In this document: in pieces, positions 52,474 through 61,423 of the stretch
How the letters are laid out: each line of letters starts with the position of its first letter
Numbering within the stretch: the stretch's first letter is position 1
Assembly: GCA_016714815.1 (NCBI GenBank)
Contig: JADKBZ010000013.1
Coordinates: 62,001 to 126,000, forward strand
Source of the DNA: Holophagales bacterium
GTDB lineage: Bacteria; Acidobacteriota; Thermoanaerobaculia; UBA5066
Direction of reading: 5' to 3'
Length of the DNA: 64,000 bases
Translations under genes and position numbers: made by a program
The notes under the pieces: model-generated
What the model was told of the DNA's origin: nothing
Databases searched by the model: none
What the model saw: only the letters and a program-made list of their open reading frames with translations

Positions 52474-53522
52474 GCGGGCCTCCCGACGCCGCCGCCCTGA
52501 AGGAAGGCCTCGCGACGCACCGCGCGGGCGACTTCCCCCTCGAGTCGGGCGAGACGCTGCGCGACGTCCGGCAGGCCTACCGGCTCGAAGGAGAGATCGA
52601 CGCCGACGGCGGCAACGTCGTCCTCCTTTTTCACTCGCTCACCGGCTCCCCTTCCGACCTCGGCGGGTGGCGCCCGTTCGTCGGCCCGGGACTGCCCATC
52701 GACACGAACCGGTTCGCCGTCCTCGCCCCGAACCTCCTCGGGTCGTGCTACGGCACCCGCTTCCTGCGCGGCGCCGGTCACGCCGGCGCGCCTCTGGCCG
52801 TGACGACCCGCGACATGGCCCGTCTCGCGGGCCTCCTCGTCCAGGATCTCGGCGTCCCGCGTCTCGCCCTCGTCGCCGGCGGCTCGCTCGGCGGCATGGT
52901 GACCCTCGAGTACTGCGCGACCTTCCCGAAGGGAGCCCGCGCGGCGATCTCGTTCGCGGCGCCCGGCTCCCCCACCGCGTGGGGCGCGGCCTGGAACCAC
53001 GTCCACCGGACGGCGATCGAGGCGGCGCCCCGTTCGGGCCTCGCCCTCGCGCGGATGGTCGGCATGCTCACCTACCGGACGCCGGGAGAGATCGAGCAGC
53101 GCTTCCGCCCCGCCGCGCCGGAAACTCACCCCGTCCGCGACTACCTCGTGCACCACGGCGAGAAGCTCGTCCGACGCTTCACCACGAAGAGCTACCTGAC
53201 CCTCCTCGACGCCATCGACTCCCACAACCTCGCCCGCGGCCGCGGGAGCGTGACCCGCGCCCTCTCCCCCTTCGAGGGATCTCTCGCGGGCGTCGGGATC
53301 CCGGGCGACCTCCTCTACCCTCCCGAGGAGGTCCTCCGGTGGACCCGTGCCTGCGGCGCCGACTACCGCGCGCTCGCCTCCCGCAGCGGCCACGACGCGT
53401 TCCTTCTCGAAACGGACGCGATCGGCCTCATCCTCTCCGAGGCGCTCGGCGTCGAGCCGGCCGACCCGGTCCGCCTCGTCCCGCCCCGCCTGCAGCCGAG
53501 CGCCTTCTCGGTGATGGAGTAG
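52470..53522 (+). CDS. metX: Homoserine O-acetyltransferase (MetX-like alpha/beta hydrolase)
   Basis: A 350-residue alpha/beta-hydrolase-fold acyltransferase that activates homoserine for methionine synthesis. The nucleophile elbow is VAGGSLGGMVTLEYC with the catalytic Ser; the catalytic His lies in SRSGHDAFLLE; FHSLTGSP and GPGLPIDTNRFAVLAPNLLGSCYG match the family pocket. Some positions differ from textbook MetX (SPSDLGGW in place of a GWW motif), so acyl donor and even amino acid substrate (homoserine or serine) are not certain. The methionine-type leader supports the homoserine role. Confidence 0.8.
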   Translation: MSGPPDAAALKEGLATHRAGDFPLESGETLRDVRQAYRLEGEIDADGGNVVLLFHSLTGSPSDLGGWRPFVGPGLPIDTNRFAVLAPNLLGSCYGTRFLRGAGHAGAPLAVTTRDMARLAGLLVQDLGVPRLALVAGGSLGGMVTLEYCATFPKGARAAISFAAPGSPTAWGAAWNHVHRTAIEAAPRSGLALARMVGMLTYRTPGEIEQRFRPAAPETHPVRDYLVHHGEKLVRRFTTKSYLTLLDAIDSHNLARGRGSVTRALSPFEGSLAGVGIPGDLLYPPEEVLRWTRACGADYRALASRSGHDAFLLETDAIGLILSEALGVEPADPVRLVPPRLQPSAFSVME

Positions 53523-53556
53523 CTCTCCCGCTGGTAACCTCGGGCACGGACCTGAC

Positions 53557-55041
53557 GTGCGATCCGCCCGCACTCCCGTTTCTGCGCGCCTCGGCACACT
53601 CGCCCTGGGCGTCGCCCTCGCCGCCTCCTCCTGCGGCCGGGGAAGATACGAGCCCGCCCCGGCGGCACTCCCGGCGGGCGAGGCGTGGGTCGCCCACCTC
53701 TCGCGCGACCTCGCCCCCTTCTGGCTCCGGCCCGAAGCGCTCGGCTCGCCCGTCGGCGCGTTCCCCACGTTTCGCTGCGACGACGGGACGCTCGTCGACC
53801 CCGAGCTGCCGTGCGGGGAGATGCTCGTCGCGGGACCGTGGGTCTCCTCGCAGCTCGACAAGGAGTTCACGCGGATGCGGTCGCGCCAGACGTTCTTCTA
53901 CGGCGTGGCCTTCCACCTGACGGGAGAGGAGAGGTACCTCGCGCTCGCAAAGGCGGGCGTGGACCACATTCGCTCCCACGCCCTCGACCGGGGCTCCCGG
54001 AGCGCGGTGTCGTGGTGGCGCGGCGGCGAGGCGCGTCCTCCGGTCGAGGCGAGGAGCTCGCAGGACCTCGCCTACGCCAACCTCGGCCTCGCCTTCTACG
54101 CCTACCTGACGCGGGACCCGGAGGTCCTCGCGGACGCGCTCCTCCTCTACGAAGGGATCTTCGACCGCTACGACGACCCGTCCCGCGGTCTCCTCCGCTG
54201 GGCCGCCGGAGGCGTCGGCGGCGAGACGGCCCGCGTCGAGCTCGTCGCGCAGCTCGACCAGGTGAACGCCTACGCCCTCCTTCTCGCGTCCGTCGCCCCC
54301 GAGCCACACCGGACGAGGCTCCGCTCGGACCTCGCTCGGATCGCGCGGATCCTCGTCGCCCGGTTCTGGAGCGAGGAGCTGGGCCTTTTCCGCGGCTCGC
54401 TTCACGACCCGCTGGAATCGGGGCTCGGCTCCCGCCACACGGACTTCGGCCACACGATCAAGGCGCTCTGGATGATCGAGAGGACGGGCGCGCTCCTCGG
54501 CGACGGGACGCTCTCCGCGTGGGCCCGGGAGCGGATGCCGAAGATCTTCGCGCGGGCCTACCTCCCGCGGTACGGCTGCTGGGCCTCGGGCCTCCGGTAC
54601 GACGGCTCGCTCGACGCCGGCGTGACGTGGTGGATCGCCGCCGAGCTGGACCAGGCGGCCGCGACGCTCGCCCTCTCGGACCGCAGGTACACCGGCTATC
54701 TCGAGAAGACGTACTCCTGCTGGCTCGACCGCCTCGTCGACCGCGAGAACGGAGAGGTCTGGAGCTGGGTCGACCTCGACGACCCGGCGCGCCGCGGCGC
54801 CAAGCAGCACCTCTGGAAGAACGGGTACCACTCGGCGGAACACGCGCTCGTCTCCTACCTCACGTCGCAGGAGCTCCACGGCAAGCCCGCGACGCTCCAC
54901 TTCGCGTTCGCCGCTCCCCCGCCCCGGGAAGAGCTGCGGCCCTACTTCTTCGCGGGCGAGCCGGCCTCCGTCGAGGAGAGCGCCCTCGCGTCGCACCCGG
55001 CGCTCAAGCACCTGGCCGTCGCCTTCCGCCGGCTCCGCTGA
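53557..55041 (+). CDS. AGE-like (alpha/alpha)6-barrel lipoprotein
   Basis: A 494-residue protein with a lipobox ending ASSC. The body is helical and repeats motifs of the N-acylglucosamine 2-epimerase/cellobiose epimerase superfamily: EFTRMRSRQTFFYGVAFHLTG near the start, RSSQDLAYANLGLAFYAYLT, RHTDFGHTIKALWMIERTG and KNGYHSAEHALVSYLTSQE with the catalytic-type His residues (cited by these short phrases). Being lipid-anchored it would work on sugars or envelope glycans in the periplasm. Epimerase activity is inferred from fold only. Confidence 0.75.
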   Translation: MRSARTPVSARLGTLALGVALAASSCGRGRYEPAPAALPAGEAWVAHLSRDLAPFWLRPEALGSPVGAFPTFRCDDGTLVDPELPCGEMLVAGPWVSSQLDKEFTRMRSRQTFFYGVAFHLTGEERYLALAKAGVDHIRSHALDRGSRSAVSWWRGGEARPPVEARSSQDLAYANLGLAFYAYLTRDPEVLADALLLYEGIFDRYDDPSRGLLRWAAGGVGGETARVELVAQLDQVNAYALLLASVAPEPHRTRLRSDLARIARILVARFWSEELGLFRGSLHDPLESGLGSRHTDFGHTIKALWMIERTGALLGDGTLSAWARERMPKIFARAYLPRYGCWASGLRYDGSLDAGVTWWIAAELDQAAATLALSDRRYTGYLEKTYSCWLDRLVDRENGEVWSWVDLDDPARRGAKQHLWKNGYHSAEHALVSYLTSQELHGKPATLHFAFAAPPPREELRPYFFAGEPASVEESALASHPALKHLAVAFRRLR

Positions 55042-55070
55042 GGGCGCCGGCGGGATGAGAACATCCCGCG

Positions 55071-56141
55071 GTGAACTCCGACGCCGAACAGCTCGCCTCC
55101 CGCATCGCCGACGCCACGCTCGCCGTCCACGACGTCCTGACGATCTACCTCGGCGAGAAGCTCGGCTTCTACGACGACCTCGCCGGGCACGGCCCCTCGA
55201 CACCCTCCGAGCTGGCCGGCCGCACGGGAACGCACCCGCGATACGTCCGGGAGTGGCTCGAACAGCAGGCCACCGCGGAGATCCTGGGGTGCGAGGACCC
55301 GGCGGCACCCGCCGCCGAGAGACGCTTCTTCCTTCCGGCCGCCGCCGCCGCGGTCCTCACGGACCGCGAGAGCCTCCTCTGGTCCGCGGCGCGGCCGCGC
55401 AGCCTCGTCGCCCTCGCCCAGAAGCTGCCGGCCCTGCTGGAAGCGTTCCGCTCCGGCGAAGGGATCCCGGAGGGGACGGACGACGCGAGGACCGCTCAGG
55501 CCGACCTCGGCCGCGCCACCTTCCTCCGCTTCCTGGCGTCGGACTGGATCCCCCGCATCGCAGACGTGGACGCGCGCCTCCGGTCAGAGCCTCCCGCCCG
55601 CGTCCTCGACGTCGGCTGCGGCGCCGGCTGGGCTTCCATCGCGCTCGCGAAGGGATACCCGATGGTCCGCGTGGACGGTCTCGATTTCGATCCCCGCTCG
55701 ATCGAGACGGCCCGCGCGAACGCCGAGGTGCACGGAGTCGGACCGAGGACGGCGTTCCACGTCGCCGATGCCTCTTCGCCCGGCCTGACCGGCGCGTACG
55801 ACCTCGTCGTCGCCTTCGAGGCGCTCCACGACATGCCCCGCCCCGTCGAAGCCCTCGGCGCCATGCGACGTCTCGCCGCTCCGGCCGGGACCGTCCTCGT
55901 CGTCGAGGAGAAGTCGGGCGAGTCGTTCTCTCTCCCGGCTTCCCCGAACGACCGGCTCAACTACGGGTGGAGCGTCCTGACCTGCCTCCCCTCCGCGATG
56001 AACGGCCCCGGCGCGGCAGGGACGGGGACCGTCCTCAGGCGCGACACCCTGGAAGGCTACGCTCGCCAGGCAGGCTTCTCGTCGATCGAGGACGCCGGCG
56101 TCGTGCACGAGGCCTGGACGTTCTGGCGCATGAAGCCCTGA
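55071..56141 (+). CDS. SAM-dependent methyltransferase with N-terminal winged helix
   Basis: A 356-residue protein from a GTG start. The N-terminal 100 residues form a winged helix of the kind seen in Rv2258c-like methyltransferases (TPSELAGRTGTHPRYVREWLEQQ). The Rossmann domain has motif I VLDVGCGAGWASIALA, motif II VDGLDFDPRS, and the acidic post-motif DLVVAFEALHDM. Probably methylates a small molecule. It stands 29 bases after the AGE-like gene and 53 before the PilZ gene, so a loose operon is possible. Confidence 0.87.
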   Translation: MNSDAEQLASRIADATLAVHDVLTIYLGEKLGFYDDLAGHGPSTPSELAGRTGTHPRYVREWLEQQATAEILGCEDPAAPAAERRFFLPAAAAAVLTDRESLLWSAARPRSLVALAQKLPALLEAFRSGEGIPEGTDDARTAQADLGRATFLRFLASDWIPRIADVDARLRSEPPARVLDVGCGAGWASIALAKGYPMVRVDGLDFDPRSIETARANAEVHGVGPRTAFHVADASSPGLTGAYDLVVAFEALHDMPRPVEALGAMRRLAAPAGTVLVVEEKSGESFSLPASPNDRLNYGWSVLTCLPSAMNGPGAAGTGTVLRRDTLEGYARQAGFSSIEDAGVVHEAWTFWRMKP

Positions 56142-56194
56142 ACCGGCTCCGCGCCGCCGGGGCGACGGAATTACACTCGCGTCCTGGAGATCTC

Positions 56195-56961
56195 GTGAAA
56201 ACGGTCCGCACCGGTCCTCAGGCGTTCACGGTCGAGTTCGAGTCGGAGGAGGAGCTCGCCGCGGAGGCGCGAACGAACCTCTCCTCGGGCGGGCTTCGCC
56301 TCCCGACGAAGGAGAAGCTCGCGATCTTCTCCCGGCTCGCCCTCGTCCTTCGCCTCACGGCGGGCGGCGAGGTGCCTGCCACGGCCACCGTCGTCGCGCC
56401 GCTCCCCGACGGCGTCGCCCTCGCGGTGGACGGCGACACCGGAGCGCTCGTGGAGGCGCTCCGCACGCGGCCCGGAGCGCGGGAGGAGACGGCTCGAGGA
56501 GGCGGTCGAAGAGGCGGTCGAAGAGCCGGCCGAGGGCGCGGCCCTGGGCCCCTCCCGCGAGAACGCCTGGGACCGCCTCCGGTCGATGTCGCGGACCGAG
56601 AAGCTCCTCCTCGTGCCGAAGGCCGACCGCTTCGAACGCGCGATCCTCGCTCAGGACAACGACCCGCAGGTTCTCTACCTTCTCCTGAAGAACCCGCGGC
56701 TGACGGCCGACGAGGTGATCCGGATCGCCAAGTCGCCGTTCCTGACGTTCCAGACGGCCGAGACGATCGTGAAGTCGAACCAGTGGCTCGAACGTCGAGG
56801 TCCGCGTCGCCCTCGTCCACAACGCCAAGACGCCCGTCGCCTTCGCTCTTCGCCTCCTCCCCACCCTCCCCGAATCGGAGGTGAGGACGATCTCCCACGG
56901 CGCCGCCACGAGCATGGCTCTCAAGCAGGCCGCGCTGAAGAGGCTCCAGGGCTACAGCTGA
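56195..56961 (+). CDS. PilZ-like domain protein, two frameshifts
   Basis: The first 100 residues form a beta-barrel like that of PilZ (FTVEFESEEELAAEARTNLSSGGLRLPT, with the N-x-S-x-G-L type phrase NLSSGGL), but the RxxxR motif is not clear. Near 56490 the frame shifts to LEEAVEEAVEEPAEG...MSRTEKLLLVPKADRFERAIL, a helical C-terminal module (RLTADEVIRIAKSPFLT), and near 56789 to NVEVRVALVHNAKTPVAFALRLLP. Joined length is about 255 residues. A HEAT-like C-terminal unit following PilZ is common in Deltaproteobacteria and Acidobacteriota. It may bind cyclic di-GMP, which fits the convergent EAL gene. Confidence 0.65.
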
Positions 56962-58553
56962 CCCGCCGGGTGCCCATCCCCGCCGGCCGCGGCGGCGCGC
57001 TCCTCGACGAACGGGACGAGCTCCTTCAACGTGAGCGGCGGAGAGAAGTGGAACCCCTGGAACAGGTGGACGCCGCGGGCGACCAGGTAGGCCAGCTGCT
57101 CCGGCCGCTCGATCCCCTCCGCGACGACCGTCATCTCGAGCTTCTGCCCCAGGTCGACGATGGCGTCGATGACCGTCTCCGCGACGGAGCCGGCGCCGAT
57201 TCCCTCCACGAAGCTCCTGTCGATCTTCAGGTGGTCGACCCGGAACCGGCGGAGCGTGGCGATGTTGGAGAAGCCCGTCCCGAAGTCGTCGAGCGCGACC
57301 TTCGCGCCCCAGGCCTGGATCGCCTCGAGGACGGTTCGGGCCGTCCCCCCCTCGTCCTCGATGAACTCCCGCTCCGTCACCTCGAAGACGAGGTTCTCCG
57401 GCCGGAGCCTCGACCCTTCGAAGGCGTGGAGGATCGTGGCCACCGTTCGCGTGTCCCGAAGGTGGGCGCCCGCGAGATTGATGGAGACGTGGAAAAGATC
57501 CGGCTCGGCGAGGCCGTCGGGCAGGTCTCGTGCGACCTGCTTCAGGAGCCATTCGGTGATCGGCACGATGAGCCCGGTCTCCTCGGCGAGGGCGATGAAG
57601 AGGGCGGGAGAGAGAAGACCCTCGCGCGCGTGACGCCAGCGCAGGAGAGCCTCCGCTCCGACGCACCGCCCGGAGCGGATGTCGACGACCGGAAGGTACC
57701 GGACCTCGAGCTCCTGCCGCCGGAGGGCGCCCCGGAGCTGCCGCGTCAGCGCCGCGCCGGGTGAGCCCGCGGCCAGGACGAGGGCCGCCGCTCCCGCCCC
57801 GAAGCCGAGACCGATCGCCAGGAGGAGCGGGAGGGTCTCGCCCCACGCCGCGAGCTGGGCTTCGGGCGTCGCGCGGACGAGGACCGAGATACCGCCGCCC
57901 GCGCACCGGGCCGTCACCTCTTCGGCCTTCACGCCGACGAGCCTCCCGAGGAGCCTGAGAGTGGCGCCGGGCCTCTGCCGGGACGCCTTCTCCTCGGCCG
58001 GCACGCGGCAAACGACCCCCGCCGCGCCGGTCACCTCGACGGTGAATCGCTCGCCCGCCGCGAGGGTCGAGAGGAACCGCGCGAGACGGGGTCCGTCGAC
58101 GCTCACCTGCCCCGCCCCCCGGGGAAGGCGGAGCGCGAACCAGACGGTTCCCTCGGGGACTCCCGCCCAGAGCGCCCGGCCGTCCCGCAGGAGCGCCTGC
58201 CGAACCGTTGCCGGCGGAGGTCCGGGGACGGTTCCCACGCTGCACTCCGGGACGAGGGTGGGGCCGAGGAGCGACGCGTCGCGCACCACGAGGCCGAGGT
58301 CGACGCCGAGGCGCAGGGTCCCTTCGGTGCCCGGGCTGCAGCCGCCGGCCCAGCCGATCCCGACGCGGCCGAGGAGGGCCTCCGCGTGGGAGAGGAACAG
58401 GTCGGTCACCGCGCCCGCCGCGCGCGCCTTCACTTCGAGGTCGTCCCGGATCGCCCGCCTCTCGAGCCTCGCCGACAGCCAGACGAGGAGCGCCGGGGGA
58501 AGGAGCACGGCGACGAGGACGGACGCGGCCAGCCGCGCCGGCCACCGCGTCAA
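56952..58553 (-). CDS. Membrane EAL phosphodiesterase with CSS-like sensor
   Basis: A 533-residue cyclic di-GMP phosphodiesterase. Two membrane helices (residues 10-27 and 241-262) flank a periplasmic domain with CS dipeptides at 72-73 and 104-105, like the redox-sensing CSS-motif domain. The EAL domain is complete: EALLRW (301-306), SINLAG, FEVTE, the DDFGTG metal site, KIDRSFV and VAEGIE, so it should be active. There is no GGDEF domain. The TTG start is uncertain. Periplasmic redox would control degradation of c-di-GMP; that is inference from relatives such as PdeC. Its end overlaps the convergent PilZ gene by ten bases. Confidence 0.9.
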   Translation of the reverse strand: MTRWPARLAASVLVAVLLPPALLVWLSARLERRAIRDDLEVKARAAGAVTDLFLSHAEALLGRVGIGWAGGCSPGTEGTLRLGVDLGLVVRDASLLGPTLVPECSVGTVPGPPPATVRQALLRDGRALWAGVPEGTVWFALRLPRGAGQVSVDGPRLARFLSTLAAGERFTVEVTGAAGVVCRVPAEEKASRQRPGATLRLLGRLVGVKAEEVTARCAGGGISVLVRATPEAQLAAWGETLPLLLAIGLGFGAGAAALVLAAGSPGAALTRQLRGALRRQELEVRYLPVVDIRSGRCVGAEALLRWRHAREGLLSPALFIALAEETGLIVPITEWLLKQVARDLPDGLAEPDLFHVSINLAGAHLRDTRTVATILHAFEGSRLRPENLVFEVTEREFIEDEGGTARTVLEAIQAWGAKVALDDFGTGFSNIATLRRFRVDHLKIDRSFVEGIGAGSVAETVIDAIVDLGQKLEMTVVAEGIERPEQLAYLVARGVHLFQGFHFSPPLTLKELVPFVEERAAAAGGDGHPAGQL

Positions 58554-58623
58554 CAGTCCCCCGGAAGGGGCTTCTCTGGGACCGATGTCATCGGAGCGGC
58601 CATTGTACGGATCGTCGGAGGCC

Positions 58624-60410
58624 TCAGCGCAGGTAGCCGAGGGATCGCAGGTTCTCCACGTACTCCTTCGGGTCGAGCGCGGGGCCGCCCCCGGATCTCT
58701 TCCTTCCCCACGAGGCGACCGTCGCGTCCGACGCCGCGCCGGCGCGGAGGAGACGGAGGTCGACCTTCCCCTCGGCCTCCCTCGACGACGGGACTCCGAG
58801 CGCGGCGAGGAGCGTCGGGGCGAGGTCTGCGGGCTTCAGCTCTCCTGGAGCGGACGAGCCGGCGAGGCTCCCGGCGAGGAGGAGCTCCCCGTGCTTCGCC
58901 GAACGGCCGCCGTCGACGACGACCGCCACGAGATCGGCGTCGCCGCCGAAGACGTCCGGCCCTTCGAGGAAGGCGGCGATCGCGCGCGTCTCCTCGCCGA
59001 GGGCGTTCGCGAGCGCGACCCGTTCGGCCACCGTCCGGCCAGGCTCCGAAAGCGCCGCGCCGAGGATGTCGGGCCCCGGCAGGTAGAGAAGGGCCAGCCG
59101 GGGCCTCGCCCTCGCGACCTCCTGCCGGAAAGCGGCGATCGCGAAGGCGTCGAGCCCCCGCGCGTCCGCGACGAGCCGGTCGGCGCCCGTCGTACGCTCT
59201 CCCCCGCGCGATGCGAGAATCGCGGCCCGCTCCGAGGCCGCGGGCGGCCACCCTTCCCGATCCAGCTTCGCGCCCGCGCGGGCGGCGAAGAAGAGGTGGT
59301 TTCCGAGAACGACCCCGCCCGCGTCGTCCGCCGGCCACGTCGTCCACCAGTTCACGGTGAGCGATGCCAGGCCGGCCCTGTGGGCGACTTCCCAGAGCGC
59401 CGGAACCCTGCGGGCCGCGGAAGTGACGGACTCTTCCCGCGCCAGGCCGAGCGCGGGAAGCAGGCGACCGAGGTACCAGCCCGTCCCGGCCGTCAGCCTC
59501 ACCGGGGCCACGAGCCCGTCGAGGCGCACGAGCTCGAGGGCGCCGACGCCGTGCCGGCGCGCCGGCTCTCCCGTGGCGACGGTCGTCCAGAACGCGGCGG
59601 GATCCGTCGTCTCCTTCTGGTATCGGAACCGGCTGGTCGCCCCCGGGGCGCCCGCCCCGGTCGCGAGTTGAGGAATCCAGCCGTCCACGGCCACGAGGAT
59701 CACCCTCGCCTTCGTTGCGCGAACGACGAGCGGCTCTTCGGCCGGAGGGGAGCGCCGCACGAGGAGCCATCCGCCGGTGGCGAGGGCAACCGCCGCGAGC
59801 GCGGCTCCGACGGCCACCGCCGGCCGGGGCGCGCGGGAGAAGACGGCACGCCCGGAGGCCGCCAGGACCGTGAACGCGAGGCCCCTGGCGACCCGGACCG
59901 CAAGGACCACCGCGAAGGCCGCCGCCGCGAAGGCGGCGACCGCGGCGAGGGGGCCCGCCGCCTCGAGGACCGGCCGGGCGGCGAGGGCGGCGCCGACTCC
60001 GGCGAGGACGCCGAAGACGATCGCCACTTCGGTCGAGACGCCCGACGGGTCGCTCCGGCCCCGCATCCGCGCCCAAGCGAGCGCCGCGAGCAGGAGGACG
60101 ACGACGACCGCGGCGAGGAGGGCCCCGGCGCCGAGCCACGCGAAGAGGACGAGGGCGTCGCGCGGGGAGAGGGCCGAGGCGAGCGCGACCGCGGCCGTTT
60201 CGACGGTGGCGAGGGCGAGGGCCAGGAAGAGCGACGCGACCCGGCTCCGAAGCGGAGCCCGAGCGTCCGGTTCCGCGCCGCCAGGGCCCCCTTCAGGACG
60301 GCCCCTTCCACGCCGCGATCGAGGTACCCGCGCGAGCGCAGCCGCTCCCGGGCCTCCTCGAACGTGACGGGATCGCCTTTCCCGGGAGGACCGGAGGTGG
60401 GGGTGCTCAC
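58624..60410 (-). CDS. Membrane-bound alkaline phosphatase superfamily protein, one frameshift
   Basis: A product of about 595 residues once a missing base near 60250 is restored (LGLRFG then RVASLFLALALATVETAAV). The N-terminus has a 45-residue cytoplasmic part and about five membrane helices. The C-terminal domain is of the type I phosphodiesterase/nucleotide pyrophosphatase kind: VILVAVDGWIPQ (metal-binding Asp), TTDPAAFWTTVATGEPARRHGV with the nucleophile Thr region, VNWWTTWPA, LYLPGPDILG and KHGELLLAG. The end DPKEYVENLRSLGYLR is typical of sulfatase-like relatives in Acidobacteriota. Substrate unknown; topology puts the enzyme in the periplasm. Confidence 0.78.
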
Positions 60411-60455
60411 ACCCGGGACGTTAGCAGGGCGTGCGCCTCGCCGCAGCCGCCGGGT

Positions 60456-61355
60456 TCAGCTGCTGCGATCCCGAAGGAGCGAGGCGAAGTCCCGCAGAAG
60501 GGCGGCTCTCGCTCCGAACGGCTCCAGCGCCTCGATCGCGTGGAGCGTCAGCTCCTGGACGAGGCGGCGGGCGCCCTCCTCGCCGACGTGCCGGGCGAAG
60601 GTGGGAGTCGGGGCTCGCCGGGCGTGCTTGCCGGTCCGGGCCGGATCCTGCCGCTCGAGGAGGTCGTCGACGATCTGGAACGCCAGCCCGACGTTCTTGG
60701 CGTAGGAGCGGACGGCCGCCAGCTCCTTCGGCCGCGCTCCGCCGAGAACCGCCCCGAACTCGGCGGCCGCGACGAAGAGGGCTCCCGTCTTGCGGGCGTG
60801 AATCGTCTCGAGCCGGTCGAAAGACGCTTCGGCCTCCCCGGTCCGCAGGTCGAGGGACTGACCCGAGGCGAGGCCCCAGAGGCCCGTGGCGTCCGCCAGG
60901 CGCGAGACGAGGTCGAGCGCGGGTGCCGGCCGGATCGTCGAGAGCCCGGAATCGGCCAGGACGCCGAAGGCCCGGACGATGAGCGTGACGCCCGCGAGGA
61001 TGGCGAGGTCTTCCCCGTGAACCGTGTGGAGCGCCGGTTTTCCCCGGCGCGTCGTGGCGTCGTCCATCGACGGGAGGTCGTCGAGAGCGAGCGAGGCGGC
61101 GTGGACCATCTCCACGGCGCAGGCCGGGTCTAGGAGCCTCTCCTCCTTCGCGCCGAACAGCGCCCCCGTGAGGAAGACGAGTCCCGGCCGAACCCGTTTC
61201 CCGGGGGAGAGGAGCGCCTCGCGCGCCGCACGGGGAAGGGGATCGAGGACGTCGTCGAGGAGTCCTGCGGAAGGGCCTCTCTCGAGCAGCTCCGGAAGCC
61301 GGGCGTCGACCGCGATTCGAACGCGGGAGAGGGTTTCCGGGAGGTCGAGAGGCAC
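60456..61355 (-). CDS. Polyprenyl synthetase (geranylgeranyl/farnesyl diphosphate synthase)
   Basis: A 299-residue trans-prenyltransferase, the usual length. The first Asp-rich motif is DDLPSMD (92-98) and the second is DD at 231-232 in FQIVDDLLE. PGKRVRPGLV near residue 51 and GQSLDL are also standard. The GTG start was chosen for its GGAG and family length; upstream codons are open. The residues just before the first motif (VHAASLALDD) are small, allowing a longer product than FPP; chain length is not determinable by eye. It follows the phosphatase gene in reverse orientation of the MCP gene. Confidence 0.92.
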   Translation of the reverse strand: MPLDLPETLSRVRIAVDARLPELLERGPSAGLLDDVLDPLPRAAREALLSPGKRVRPGLVFLTGALFGAKEERLLDPACAVEMVHAASLALDDLPSMDDATTRRGKPALHTVHGEDLAILAGVTLIVRAFGVLADSGLSTIRPAPALDLVSRLADATGLWGLASGQSLDLRTGEAEASFDRLETIHARKTGALFVAAAEFGAVLGGARPKELAAVRSYAKNVGLAFQIVDDLLERQDPARTGKHARRAPTPTFARHVGEEGARRLVQELTLHAIEALEPFGARAALLRDFASLLRDRSS

Positions 61356-61423
61356 GTTTCGCGGCTCCGTTTCCGATCCGGACGGCGCGGCCCGGCGAGT
61401 CGAAAAGTGTAGCATCGGAGCCG

